A stretch of DNA of 64,000 bases from Ypsolopha sequella. Lineage: Eukaryota; Arthropoda; Insecta; Lepidoptera; Ypsolophidae. The notes beneath the pieces are model-generated. The model was not told the origin of the DNA, did no database searches, and worked only from the letters and a program-made list of their open reading frames with translations. Shown here piece after piece: positions 1 to 11,306 of this stretch (its first letter is position 1; each line of letters begins with the position of its first letter). The translations under genes and the position numbers were made by a program. The stretch is taken from NCBI GenBank assembly GCA_934047225.1, contig OW204000.1, positions 15,828,001 through 15,892,000 on the forward strand. The letters run 5' to 3'.

Positions 1-520
1 TGGAAACGGGAAGATGTACCAGGGTGACAATGTGGCATAGGGCTAGTCGCTGGGATATCTTGAAGAGTCAGGCAGGGAGCTTACAGAGCGGATGTCGCAC
101 TGGACTAAAGCTCGGGTCACCTATTGGTGTGAACGACAGAGCCTAGTTTTAACCTCCTCTGGAGGGAAGCAAGCGTCTGGGATGGCCTTGCGCCAGTTTT
201 ACATACTGGAAACACATCCCCCATGAAAGGCGATGTTTATGGCAAAGCGTCCGTGCCGTGAAGAGGTTGCGATTTGTTCTAACCTTTGTCATCTGACTGA
301 GCTGGTCATGGTCTCATATCTATATATTTATATATACACATGATCATATAGGCTATCCCAGCCAGCGGGGTGAAGTCCTTTTTACTGTATCACCTCCTGT
401 CTGAGTAGGGCAAAGTTTTAGGGTGTTAGGCACACACAGGGGTTCCAACTTGCCCCGCGTCTTTCTGTCGATTAGTTGAGGGGTTGTATATTGTTTGCTA
501 GCACAATATACAACCACACA
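1..520. other. Unassigned block, no gene
   Basis: This is the only stretch of the first 4 kb with near-balanced base composition; AT-rich DNA begins beyond it. No long open frame is present on either strand and I do not recognise a repeat family. The block ends in a perfect hairpin. It could be the 3' untranslated part of an old LINE, but nothing in the sequence proves that. Confidence 0.3.
482..515. repeat. Perfect 13-bp hairpin
   Basis: The arm GGTTGTATATTGT (482-494) and its exact reverse complement (503-515) flank an 8-base loop. No T-run follows on either strand. It may be a remnant of a small palindromic element. Confidence 0.6.
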
Positions 521-3500
521 CACGTTTAATTGTAAATGTGAGGTGACGGACCTCTAGCCTTGAAATCCACACATTTGAAAGCCTAGGAATACTTGATTTT
601 AGGGCCAAATGTTAGGCAGGTAAAATTCTAAAATAAAGTATACTGTAAGGGTATTAATAATCTATTTTTGAGAAATTATACATAGTGAGAGGTATCAGGT
701 AACCTTCATCATTGTTTAGGAAAAATAGGTCAGTAAATTTAGGTTGGTTTAGGTTATAAGGTTCCAAGTACATAGGGATCTCTGAAAATTATATTTTAGT
801 GGTTCAGGAATAAGTGTTGTTTGTTGACTAGTTTCATTATTTATTTAAGATGGTTTTATAAACCCACAGAACCCTAATTTTTAATACTAAAGCATAAGGC
901 TTTGATATTGGCAATAAATATGAAATGATATCAGTATTAGAAAACATTTGAGTTTCACCACTTAAGGATCTCTAAATATGATGTACTTACTTAGGTATTT
1001 CTTTTAAGAAATAAGAAGGCTTGAGCTTGGCACAAGAATATGCCTAAATAATAGAGAAAGCATACATAAGTCTTGATTTTGAATTCTTGTTGATGAAATG
1101 TATTCTGGACTACAAAAGGTCATAACTGTGGTACATACCAAACCCTTCTTAAGGTCAGTTCTTAGTGAAAACTAAATTGAAATGATTTGAATCTATATTT
1201 ATCAATAAATAAGAACCTTTTACATATCAAATCAAATAATCTGATTGTAGGAGTCCAAAAATAGAGTGCAGTGACTTGACGGCATTGTTTGGTTAGTACT
1301 TACTATCCAGAAGAAAGTTCTTAGGTGAAATAAGAAATGGCTTTGATTTTAATACCCATTTGACTGTTAAATTATTTACTTACTGTGGAAATAGCTCTGG
1401 GAGATTTTATTCAAGAAATAAGAATAATTTCAATCTTTATCAATATTCAATAAACTTAAAATACAAATGATGTATTTGTTTGCATAAAAGTTTTCCATTG
1501 TCTGGCAAACAAGGCCTTAACTATTACTATACACCAAATATGGGGTAGTAAAAGTTGTATCTTCGTCATTGGAAATAAATAAATACATCTATGGAACAAA
1601 AACTAAGTTCTATTAGTATTATTATTACTACTTTACCTAGAGCAGGTTTCTCAATCAAAAGTACTTACTTATATTGAAATTATTCTATTCAGTAGTTATA
1701 AAATGGACTACATAAATGGCTGTGATTTGTGAAGGATTGAAAGGAATTCTTACCCATCATTTACAATTATATAAAGATAAAACTACTAGTATAAAGTAGC
1801 TAGTTGCCTATTAAATTCATTTATATAAGGTAATTTATATTGGCTAATTTTCATGTAAGGGGTTTATTAAATGAAACCTATGTACACATGAATGAAGGTA
1901 TGGTAATTAGGTAACTGGTATTGAGTCTGGTAATGGTATAAAAAGATGTCCATATGATGAATTGTGTCTTTGGTATGATTAAGACACGTGCTGATGGATT
2001 CAACATCTTTTCTAATTTATTTTTAGTAAATTATGTTTATAATATTTTATAAAACATGTACCTTAATTCAAAGAACTAAGTTTCATTTAAAACAAACAAC
2101 CGTCTAACTTTGATACTATGGTTTTGTTCGTACTATATTATGAACTTTACATCTCTAGTTTGGAAAGCCAATGTTAATTACTGTACATTATATTTGCTGA
2201 GAAATGCCTAAATGAGATTAAATAAAACACCAGTTATTCTAAAATATATTCAACCAAATATTTTTCATAAATTACAGCTGTTATGTCACCTCAAAGTTCT
2301 TTTAACTTTAATTCCTCAGCTAGAGATCTCTCTTTAGCTATCTAACCTTCTCAAGACACTAAAAGTTAATAGTGCTAGGGACTAAAATTGTTTCTGAGAG
2401 CAATCATATATTGTACTTAAAAGACAGACAGATAAACACTCTTTATTTGGATTCATGCTCATAAGTTTTGAAGTTTGAACTCTTAAATTAATCTTTCAGT
2501 ATAATGTGGACTACTGATGAGAGCACAGCTCTTAAATATTATTTCAAGTTAATGATTATTTATTCAATAAAGTGAAGTCTCCTGGCTAGAGCACAGCTCT
2601 TAAATTGCTTCAAGTTAACGTTTGTTTATGACTGATAATAGGTAGTTATTATTATAACGGAATACAACTTTTAATAAGGGTTTGTCTAACTAACTTTATC
2701 TCTTAATCACTTTTAAAAAACTTGGGTTCTACTTAAGGCACGACGTAAGGTTCTAATCTGACGATCACACTTTGGCCATATATCTGTTAAAATCATTTCT
2801 ATTAAGCACCAAGCGTTAAGCTATGTAGGTTGTAAGTGGTTTGTTATTGGGAGGATTCAACGGAGTTCAGTTAGAGCTGTATGGGGTGATGGGTTGATCG
2901 ATTACAGCCAGGTTTTAGTACACACCCCTGTTTTGATTCTATTGTCCCCATCGCGGGGTTGAGTCGGGTTCAGCAACATTTTAAGGATTTTCTCAAAAAA
3001 TTGTTATAAAACCTAATACATTTATAATGTAATTCACAAAAATAGGCATCCGGACAAAAACTTAGTATTTAAATGTCATGTATTTGATTTATAAATGAGT
3101 TAAAATTGGCAACAAAGTTGAAAAGTTACCCTATTCACCCCATTTTACGGTATTTACTATGGTGGTTGGTGGTGGTTTGACAATGGTCAATGGTGGTTTT
3201 TCAATGGTCGGTCACGAGTTCCGTATGGGTTTATTTCTTTGAGTAAATGGTCTAAGGTTTATTTTTTGTTTATTCTATTTACATATTTACATAACCGACT
3301 TACCAACGATAGCTGAGCGTGATCAATCTGTTTAATCTGATGACCACTACCTTTGTCTGCTTTGTTGCATATTATAGCATTACATTTTATAAATTCGTAA
3401 GCTACTATAGAATCACGAGTGTAATTTTATTAATTAGATTGATCTGGCCTAAATTTGGACTGCCATCAGGCAAGCCTGGTGACAGCCAAAAAAAAAAGGA

Positions 3501-4837
3501 TAAATCAGGATAAAGATACTATATAATTTAGGGTATACTAAAAATAACAATACTGAAGTAAAAAAAAAAGGTATAAAAATACAAGTATATCACAAGAGCA
3601 TTAGGTACGTCGGAACTTCGAAAATTAACACAAAAAAATACCTAGTCTATCTGGTTTTAGGATTTTGTTTTAGGACCTTTAACGACGCTATTGGTTTACG
3701 ATATTATGGATTCGAAATTGAATATTAAAACCAGTTTATAGGATCCCAGAAACTAGAATTTCGCGGAAGTATTAGTAACTTCTAGTCGAGAGAAAATATA
3801 ACTTTAAGGTATTAAAAGCAATCGTTATCTAGCTTTACATTAAGGAAGAAAATTATTGATTCAGGGTCTATTAAATGCCAGGCTACAGATATAAAAACCT
3901 GATAGGGGTGTCTTCGTGACGTAGATGTTGGAAATCTTCCTACAGAGTAGTCAGTCAAACCGTGACTGTCATGCGCCAACTTCAGAAATAACTTGGGAAA
4001 CGGACTTTACCAGCATACGTGATCCGTCCCTTCAGCCTTACTTCTGATGCGCAACCAAACAGGATGAAAAGGTGGTGCGCGGAAAATGGAAGAAATGGAA
4101 AAACCCTTAAAAAACCTGAAGGGTCGCTGTAAAGAAATAAAACAACAGCGTCAAGACATGCCTACGAAATCCGGGCAAGGAAATTAACGTATTGGAAACG
4201 GGACAAAAGGGATTTTCAGAGAATGAAACCAAAAGTACATAAAACTTACCAGGAAAAGAAGAAAAAAAAGGCTTCCATGGCTCTAGGGCAAATGTGCTCT
4301 GTTTTGTGAATACAATGGGATTCCAAATTTTATATATTAATTTTTTATTGCAAATTTTGTATTGTTTCGACGACGATACTCTTCGATATGAGAAAAATAA
4401 CAAAAAAACATGACAAAACATTCTAAATTTTAAAATTTGAAAATTCAGTAATGAAATCGACGACAAAGAAAGACTAAAATAGATGAAAAAGGTTGAATAC
4501 CTGTAGCGAATGCTACAATATACATATATTGTTTTAGACTTGTGATAACAATCCTCTTCCTTCCTTCTTCAGCACTTTACCTGCTACGAACACCTAGTCT
4601 CCTCCTTGCGGTCAGTTTTGCCTGATTGTTCTAGGCTGAATAAACATTTAGGTACCGTAGTTCTCCTGCAGTAATTACACCAGTTCCTGCGATGCGAAAC
4701 AGTTATTGCTCGAGCGATTGGTTTTAAAATTTGTATACAAAAATAGTTTTTTTGGGGGTGGATCTTATCCCACAGATAAATACAAATACAGATAAAGTAG
4801 AACAGGTGATAAATCGGACAAAAGTAACTACATACCA
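521..4837. other. AT-rich DNA without recognisable genes
   Basis: Open frames here (for example 3319-3513 + and 4107-4466 -) are short, AT-driven and rich in Phe, Ile, Lys and Leu, with no domain signature. I see no RNA gene. The only clear structure is a short direct repeat near 2521-2620. The end of the stretch abuts the RT remnant of LINE A. Confidence 0.5.
2521..2620. repeat. Short direct repeat
   Basis: GAGCACAGCTCTTAAAT followed by TTCAAGTTAA occurs at 2521-2554 and again at 2589-2620, about 68 bases apart. The core GAGCACAGCTC is close to self-complementary. It looks like a local tandem duplication that has diverged. Confidence 0.5.
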
Positions 4838-5417
4838 ATATCTTTGGCCACTACAGTAGCTAAGGTGCTTGATGGTTTGCTTAACGCTCAGCTTAGTAAA
4901 CACGTTAAACTACATGACTCGTAGTTTGGTTTCCGTGCCAGACTATCAACTGAGAGCGCAATTCTGGGCGTGAAGCACACCGTCAGGTACTATACCGACA
5001 GAGTACTCCGGTATACGCCTGTTTCTTGGATTTGTCAAAGGCGTTCGACCTGGTGTCCTACGAAGTACGGTGGAGAAAGTTAGAAAAAACTAACCTGCCC
5101 TCGGAGCTGCTGTCTGTCTTTCAACACTGAAACTCTCACCAGGTTAACTATGTACAATGGGCAGACGAAGTCTCAGAGGAGTACACAGCGGAATGTGGAG
5201 TGAGACAAGGGGGTTTAAGCTCTCCACGGTTCTTTAATGTTTATGTAAACGAGCTCATCGCCGATCTCAGTAGCATGCGTGTCGGTTGTCACATAAGTGA
5301 TGTCTCCGCGAATAACATCAGTTATGCTGATGACATGGTGCTGCTGGGGCTGACGGTGGGTGCGCTCAGAGAACTCCTGGCAGTCTGCGAGGCATATGCG
5401 GGGTCACATGGCCTAAT
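4838..5417 (+). pseudogene. LINE A, 5' piece: broken reverse transcriptase
   Basis: This is the central reverse-transcriptase domain of a non-LTR retrotransposon. In order one reads the PISLATTVAKVL block, a GFRA-(L/I)STESAI block, FLDLSKAFDLVSYE (the first catalytic Asp region), QVNYVQWAD, GVRQGGLSSPRFFNVYVNEL, and the catalytic box NISYADDMVLL near 5320. The frame is broken by an in-frame stop near 4920, a frame change near 5010 and another stop near 5130. The piece stops abruptly after AYAGSHGLI, exactly where LINE B begins, and the same protein resumes at 8981. The clade is not certain. I infer a dead copy, not an active enzyme. Confidence 0.85.
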
Positions 5418-5429
5418 ATGAAAGAAAGA

Positions 5430-6001
5430 GTGAATGCTTTGACATTAACTTTGCTGACTGTTGCGATAAGAACTATATTCGTTTGACACAATTTCTTAAT
5501 TCTTTAAAACTAACACAACTTGTTGACAAACCGACTCACTTCACTGACCACAATGAAACAACGATCGACCTAGTCTGTACTGATGCACAAGTCTGTAACT
5601 CTGATGTACATTTTACACCAGATCTCGGTAGGCACGCTTTTATTACCGTGGACCTTAAGGTAAGCAAAAATTGCTATCGAGACGTATACCCTTCCGGCCT
5701 TTCATGACACTGACCGTGATCTTTTTGACAAGGACTTGGATTCGACTGACTGGGAAAGTGTTATTTTACTGGACAGTGTTGACGAAATGGTGAAACTGTA
5801 TAACAAACTTATAAATGAACTTTTTGACAGACACGCACCTATTAAGACTGTAGTTGTGAAGGAAACTCTAAAACCATGGCTCACATCTAATGTGCGTCTG
5901 ATGATGCGTCTTCGTGATAAGGCCCACAAAAGGTACAAGGAAACCAAGCAAGACGTGCACAAAAAGTACTACATAGACTTAAAACACCTTGTTTCAACGT
6001 A
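5430..6001 (+). pseudogene. LINE B endonuclease C-terminus and linker
   Basis: The reading starts in the DFNFADCC-like core of an AP-type endonuclease (here DINFADCCDKNY) and continues with TQFLNSLKLTQLVDKPTHFT, TIDLVCTD and a GRHAFITVDL segment that matches the C-terminal SDH region of the family with the Ser replaced. A frame change near 5700 leads to KPWLTSNVRLMMRLRDKAHK, the usual linker between endonuclease and RT in Jockey/CR1-type elements. The frame stops at 6001, and homologous coding resumes in other frames to 6411. The N-terminal half of the endonuclease is absent because of 5' truncation. Confidence 0.75.
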
Positions 6002-6411
6002 AATTTTTTACGAAAAACGTGCCTATTTTGAAGAAAACATCAACCAGTGTGTTGGTGACTCTAAGCGTCTGTGGAAAAACCTCAAACGCACGGTTCTTCC
6101 AGACAAACGGAATCTGGAGTTGCCCTCACACTTTGATGACGCCGACGCAATCAACGATCACTTTGTGAATGTACCAGGGAAGACTGACGTTAATATATCT
6201 GACTTGACTTTTTTTTAATTTCACCGACACGATAAAGCAAAAAACTTTACCCTAACGACAGTTACACCGTTCACCATTTCGAAAATCTTGTCTGCAATTA
6301 AGACACATGCTACTGGACTTGACTCAATAGGTATTGATATGATCTTATTGACTTTACCTACAACATTACCGATTTTGACTGCGATAATCAACAGAAGCAT
6401 CTTGACTCATT

Positions 6412-7607
6412 TTGACTAACACTTTCCCACGTGACTGGAAGATTGCGAAAGTTACTCCGCTTCCTAAAAAACCTAGTCCTGTCAACATTTCTGATCTCCG
6501 TTCCATCAGCATCCTTCCTTGCATGTCTAAGGTACTTGAGAGGGTTGTATATAATCAGCTGTCGGGATATCTGGAGGAGTCTAGTATTTTGCCGGAATTG
6601 CAGTCCGGGTTCCGTAGAGGGCGAGGAACAGCGACTGCATTGGTTGATGTAGTGGACAACGTGCTGTCAGCGCTCGATGACGGAAAGAGTACAATTTTGG
6701 TATTGTTAGACTTCTCCAGAGCTTTTGACTGCTTGGATACCTCCCTCTTATTATCGAAGATGTCGTATTATGGATTTGATAATGCTACGGTACGGTGGTT
6801 TGATAGTTACCTGTCGGGCCGGGTACAGGTTGTGGGGTTGCAGGGGAGCAATGGCACTGTGCGTTACTCTAGTACACAGGAACTGTCAAGAGGTGTCCCA
6901 CAGGGATCTATCCTTGGACCCTTACTATTCATTTTATTTAACGCGGACATTGTCACGCAGATCCAAAACTGCAGTTACCATCTATACGCCGACGACACAC
7001 AGGTTTATATATTGGCTAATCCATCAGATACGGCTAATGCAGTGCGCCAAATAAATAGTGATCTGAATCGTATTGCGACGTGGTCAGATAGGAGCTGTCT
7101 GGTACTAAACCCTAGCAAGTCCAAGTATCTTGTGCTTGGTACCAAACATCAAATCCATAATACTGTGCAAGAACTTGCCGTCAATGATATAGCTATCATG
7201 GGCAAACCAGTGGAGAGGGTTGTAGAAGTCAAAAACCTCGGATTGCTGATGGATGGTGAACTACGCTTTGAAAACCACATTAGTAAAGTAGTCAGCAACT
7301 GCTTCTATCGCCTAAAAGTTCTGTATTATATACGCGATTACCTCAGAACTGATTTGCGTGTTAGTCTTTGTGAATCGCTGATATTATCCAGACTAAACTA
7401 CTGTGACGTTGTCTATGGTGACTGTATACTTGGCAGGACAAGAAAGCGTGTGCAAAACGCATGCGCACGGTTCTGTTTCAAAGTCCCTCCCAGGTCCCAT
7501 ATTACTCCATACTTGAACACCGCAAAGCACATGGAGGCTCGAAGAAAGCTATATCTTGCCACGCTACTTTTTGGTGTAGTACGCACCAAAACACCAACCT
7601 ACCTGTA
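6412..7607 (+). CDS. LINE B reverse transcriptase (long open piece)
   Basis: About 400 codons remain open. RT blocks are easy to see: FPRDWKIAKVTPLPKK (residues 5-20), GFRRGRGTATAL (66-77), the catalytic LVLLDFSRAFDCLD (97-109), GVPQGSILGPLLF (161-173), the catalytic box YADDTQVY (192-199) and the thumb region with LGLLMDGEL. The frame opens at a TTG, not an ATG, because a frame break near 6410 separates it from upstream homologous sequence; the real protein would have begun in the endonuclease. At 7608 the frame runs into the nested TIR element, and the last codons usually shown (SARQSFSRL) belong to that element. Intact RT motifs in a truncated copy suggest a fairly young insertion. Confidence 0.85.
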
Positions 7608-8203
7608 CAGTGCGCGCCAATCTTTTAGTCGCCTCTGAATATAGCCGCACGAGGCGACGCAATAGCCGTTTTACGGTGTCAGGGGGACGTTACAGGAGCG
7701 AGGGCGCGGAGCACACCCGCCTCCGTGCCGCACCACACCCCCCGCTCGCCATTTAGCAGGTGTCAACACTATGCGTTAGTGTTAGTGCTACGTCCGTACA
7801 CTACACATGCGCGCGTTCCATGAAAAGTACATTCGAGGAAAAAATTCCATGATTCGTTAAGTTTATCATTGAATCCGTTTGTTATTGTTTTTGTTGCCTG
7901 TATTTGTTGTTTTGTTGATTTAGTTTGTTAAAGTTTATAGTTGTTGTTATGCCTCGCGGACGTTATAGCGTTTTAAGGCGACAATGTAGGAAAATGGTGT
8001 TTATATTAATGCGTTTTATTAATATAGTTAAGATTGCACTAAAATACCAATATATATTAAATAGGTAGGTACAACAAGTACACCTTCCCACTTATAGTAA
8101 ACATTTAATAATCAACCGTTGATATTATTGTTTCCTTGACTGTACCTGCGCAAGCTTGCACTCGTAACTCAATCAGAGGCGACTAAAAGATTGGCGCGCA
8201 CTA
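7608..8203. mobile_element. TA-flanked TIR element, copy 1
   Basis: This is a 596-bp non-autonomous DNA element with terminal inverted repeats of about 28 bp. The left end is CAGTGCGCGCCAATCTTTTA; the right end is its near-perfect complement, ending GGCGCGCACTA. It is flanked by TA duplications (7606-7607 and 8204-8205), the target duplication of Tc1/mariner-type elements. It carries no transposase. Removing it joins the LINE B codons for PTYLY directly to NKLNW in frame, which fixes its boundaries. A second copy lies at 22414-22997. Confidence 0.85.
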
Positions 8204-8205
8204 TA

Positions 8206-8441
8206 CAACAAGCTCAACTGGTCGTCCCGGCAGCGCGGTGTCCACAGAGAGAAAATTCGCGTTCCCGCACACAGAACGATGGCATTCCGTGGCAGTTTTA
8301 AATATGCGGCGTCCAAGTGCTGGAACAATATTCCTCCCCCAGTCCGTGAAGTGACTAGTAGGTGTGCTTTTGGGTGCAAGCTCTGGGCATATTTCCTTGA
8401 ACAGCAGATACTACCTTTTCCTGTCCAAACTTCTCGCCGCT
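8206..8441 (+). pseudogene. LINE B RT C-terminal piece after the nested element
   Basis: Coding resumes in frame directly after the TA duplication: NKLNWSSRQRGVHREK and then KYAASKCWNNIPPPVREV, which fits the C-terminal domain of Jockey/CR1-type RTs (the N-LP region). It ends near 8441 and is followed by the 3' UTR. It has no start of its own. Confidence 0.8.
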
Positions 8442-8645
8442 AGTCTGACTGACTTAAATCGCATCAAATACCTAGAGTTGTTCTGCAAAGTTTTTATTTA
8501 ATACTTTAAAATTTAAAGTAAATTAAGTTATATTATTTATGTATACTTATATACTTCATTTATATCGCATCATATTAGTTTAAGTAATACTTATGTATTA
8601 CATATTTTATTAATATTTTAGAAATGTAGTTTTATAGTTTCATGG

Positions 8646-8694
<49 letters not shown>

Positions 8695-8980
8695 CTATTA
8701 CTGTTATTATTTATTTATTTATTGCCCACTGCACAGCGCCGCTCTGCACCTGGTACGCTCATGAGTCACCAGCAGGCACTGACTGAAAATCAGCGCTGAG
8801 GGATTACACCTTCAGCACATCGCTGAGTCAGTTGCCTTTTCCAGCAACAGCCTACCGTATAGTTTTAATGTAACTTTAATTAAAATATATGTAAGTAGTA
8901 TATTATTGTATGTATTGTATTGTAATGTGGCTGTTGCCGAAATAAATGTGTTTCTTTCTTTTCTTTCTTTCTTTCTTTGC
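8442..8980 (+). other. LINE B 3' UTR with TA and TTTC microsatellites
   Basis: An AT-rich 3' UTR holds a long (TA)n run at 8646-8692, a GC-richer block with CAGCGCCGCTCTGCACC, and the tail GCCGAAATAAATGTGTTTC followed by TTTC repeats (8951-8978). The tail marks the 3' end of the reverse-transcribed copy. A related tail is seen at 28240-28273. Confidence 0.7.
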
Positions 8981-9735
8981 TTATGGAACAAATGTCCTAG
9001 TGTAGTTCCGCCTCTGACCCTCAATGGTACTACACTCGAGAGGGTGACAAAGTTTAAATATCTGCCATGTTTTAACAGACGACCTCAAAGCCTCGACCTC
9101 TGGCGGTGAGAAGCAACATGATTATCAGGAGGTTTGCTCGATGTACACAAGATGTCAAGATCACGCTCTTCCGAGCTTACTGTCAATCATTTTACTCGAG
9201 CAGCCTCTGGTGTAAATGCTTTCAAAAATCGCTGAGCGCCCTGCGCGTCCAGTACAATAACGCTTTCAGGATGCTGTTGGGGCTGCCCCGCTTCTGACGT
9301 GAATGTTTGTCGTGGACGTGGTTATGCGTGGACAGATTCCCAGCCATATTGCGTAAGCGGGTTGCGTCGCTGATGCGCAGAGTACGGGCCAGCGACAACG
9401 GCATCCTGGTCCTCTAAAAAGGCCATTTTGCATGAATCACATTATGATTCTGTTCTAATGCTGTCTCTTTTGCACGCGTGAAAAAACTCTGGCTCTATCC
9501 TACTTTCAAATCATTTTACGATTCACCCAAGTCGGCCTTTTTAGATCCCCTGCAGGCGGTGGCGGACAGCTGCGACTGTCCTGTGTTGTGGCACTGCGTA
9601 AGTGTGGGCTGTGGTCAAATTTCTATTTAATTTTATTTAATTCTCTTTTACTAACATAGTTTTTAAGATAATTGTTACTAACACTTATGGATCATTGATA
9701 TCTGAAATAAATGGAATATTATTATTTTATTATTA
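8981..9735 (+). pseudogene. LINE A, 3' piece: RT thumb, C-terminus and tail
   Basis: The protein of 4838-5417 continues here: NKCPSVVPPLTLNGTTLERV, TKFKYL, a frame break near 9100, then CTQDVKITLFRAYCQSF and LSALRVQYNNAFRMLLGLPR. Stops and frame changes follow to about 9420. The element ends with AAATAAATGGAATATTATT and an ATT-rich tail at 9710-9735. Together with the 5' piece it shows that LINE A was in place before LINE B inserted. Confidence 0.8.
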
Positions 9736-9873
9736 CTTATTACTTGAGTTATTACTTGAGTGGCTCAAAACAAACAACACAAAGCCGATTTTGTTATGGT
9801 CTTACAAAACACCAGTATAATCTTAGCTCCATGTCCCAAAGTTTCTTCTTGATTCGTGGAATATATGCCTCGA

Positions 9874-10075
9874 AATTATTATTATTATTAAAAATTCTTT
9901 ATTGCACAAATAAAACATGTACATAGGCGAGCTTAATGCTAATTAGCATTTTCTTCCAGCTAACCTTTGGCGATGTAGAACTTCTCAAGGGTAGTGCTTC
10001 GATGAGGAAAAATTATTATAACTAGTATTAATTTTAACTAAAATTAATATATACGTTAAATACATAAAAAGGTAA
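9874..10075 (-). mobile_element. LINE 3' tail, minus strand
   Basis: Read on the minus strand this ends in CAATAAAGAATTTTTAAT and a TAA run; the + strand starts with ATT repeats, then TTCTTTATTGCACAAATAAA and GGCGAGCTTAATGC. This is a common lepidopteran LINE 3' end. Only the UTR is left. Similar tails lie at 19126, 27770, 54781 and 58455. Confidence 0.65.
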
Positions 10076-10435
10076 CTTATAATCAAAATGTATATTATCA
10101 CCACTGATCACCAGCATACAGCATGACATACAATATATGTAGTCTATTGATTTATTTCATTAACGTTTACTATTTTATTAAATATATTTTTATAAAGTTA
10201 AGTTTGACTCGTAAAAAGTGTATTAGATATGTGTACCTACTTTACAAAATTAACTAAGTATTTGAATTAGAATTTTGCCTCAAGGCGCCTAAAAACTTTT
10301 TTATTTTTGCTTTGTGCTATGTTATGCAGAATGCTTGTCAGAATGTCTTATCCCCCTCCAAAATAAAATTCTGGATCCGCCCGTGCTTACAACTTCGTTG
10401 GATGTCGTCTAGGTCTAGGCCATCTAAACACTTTA

Positions 10436-10588
10436 GTGTTTTTAACGTTCCGTATCTCAAAATGGAAAAACGGAATGCTTATAGGATCACTTTGTTGTCC
10501 GTCCGTCTGTCTGTCTGTCATGACCCTTTTGCTCGGCCCCCATATGAGATATCAAGTCTCCTACAGAAGTTTACGGCCCCATGGTGCT
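10436..10588 (-). repeat. GTTCCGTA-type repeat, variant fragment
   Basis: The block starts TTAACGTTCCGTATCTCAAA, then carries a GTCCGTCTGTCTGTCTG run, and ends in ATATCAAGTCTCCTAC. It is the same superfamily as the next feature but a different subfamily, lying in opposite orientation immediately beside it. Confidence 0.55.
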
Positions 10589-11306
10589 GTAAAAAAACCG
10601 GCCAAGTGCGAGGCAGACTCGCGTACCTAGGGTTCCGTATTGTGGATGATAAATTTAATTTTGTCATTTTTTTTCGTGAATTTCTCAACTGCTTTATTTT
10701 TCCTGTAATCTTTACGTAAATGCATATTACCATGATTTTTTTCCTATTTTTCGGTCCAGCAGTTTTGGAGATAAAAGGGGGGGACATAATTATTTTATGA
10801 TTTTTGAAGAATTTCTCGAAATAGGTGCAATTAAATATAGCCAAGTTGTATATTTTAACTATCAGCTTTTTAATACCTACAATTTGAGGCCCATATTGTA
10901 TTTTTATAAAATATTTTTTCATTTATTTTTCTTCTTTTTTATATTTCTCATTTGTGCTCAACTTTTTTTTAATCGCGATAGTTTTCCTGTAATTGGCCAG
11001 TTATGATCTATTATTGACATACGTATAGTAAAAGTACATATTTTTACAATCAGCTTTATTTACAATTAATATCTACAATTTGATACCCATATTGTATTTT
11101 TGGAAATATTTTAAACAATTTCAAATTTTTCATATTTTTTTACACCGTGTGGGCAAATTAATGCTATTTATGTGCCAAATTTTATGTCTTTAACTTTAAC
11201 GGTGCTAAAGTTATGAGACTGTGATATACGGACGGACGGACGGACGGGCAACGGAGTCTCACCATAAAGGTTCCTTTTGCACCTTTTAAGTACTACGGAA
11301 CCCTAA
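10589..11306 (+). repeat. GTTCCGTA interspersed repeat, full-length copy
   Basis: The copy starts AAAAAACCGGCCAAGTGCGA, then GGGTTCCGTATTGTG, contains CCCCCTTTTATCTCC on its minus strand and GACGGACGGACGGACGGG near 11230, and ends TACGGAACCCTAAAA. The ends GGGTTCCGTA and TACGGAACCC are inverted. The family is widespread in Lepidoptera and is non-coding. Open frames inside it have no meaning as proteins. Other copies or pieces lie at 13970, 25012, 49637, 55425, 56520, 58930 and 63620. Confidence 0.75.

Larger units (their letters stand above)
5418..8980 (+). mobile_element. LINE B, 5'-truncated, inserted in LINE A
   Basis: This non-LTR retrotransposon of the CR1/Jockey-like group begins inside its endonuclease region, continues through a reverse transcriptase, and ends in a 3' UTR with a TTTC tail (8951-8978). 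It sits inside LINE A: LINE A coding stops at 5417 and resumes at 8981. I see no clear target-site duplication, and about a dozen LINE A codons seem to be missing at the junction, which suggests a small deletion on insertion. LINE B is itself interrupted at 7608-8203. Confidence 0.8.

Noticed and set aside
4107..4466. 119-codon minus-strand frame
   Set aside because: Phe-, Leu- and Ser-rich composition comes from AG-rich + strand DNA; no domain and no start context.
7608..7640. C-terminal residues SARQSFSRL of the LINE B RT, and the same string in other frames
   Set aside because: They are the translated terminus of the nested TIR element, present at each end and in the second copy.
8646..8692. 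(TA)n run as a regulatory or origin element
   Set aside because: It lies inside the LINE B 3' UTR and is an ordinary microsatellite.
10312..10922. Overlapping frames of about 135 codons on both strands
   Set aside because: They lie in the GTTCCGTA family, which is non-coding in all copies seen here.
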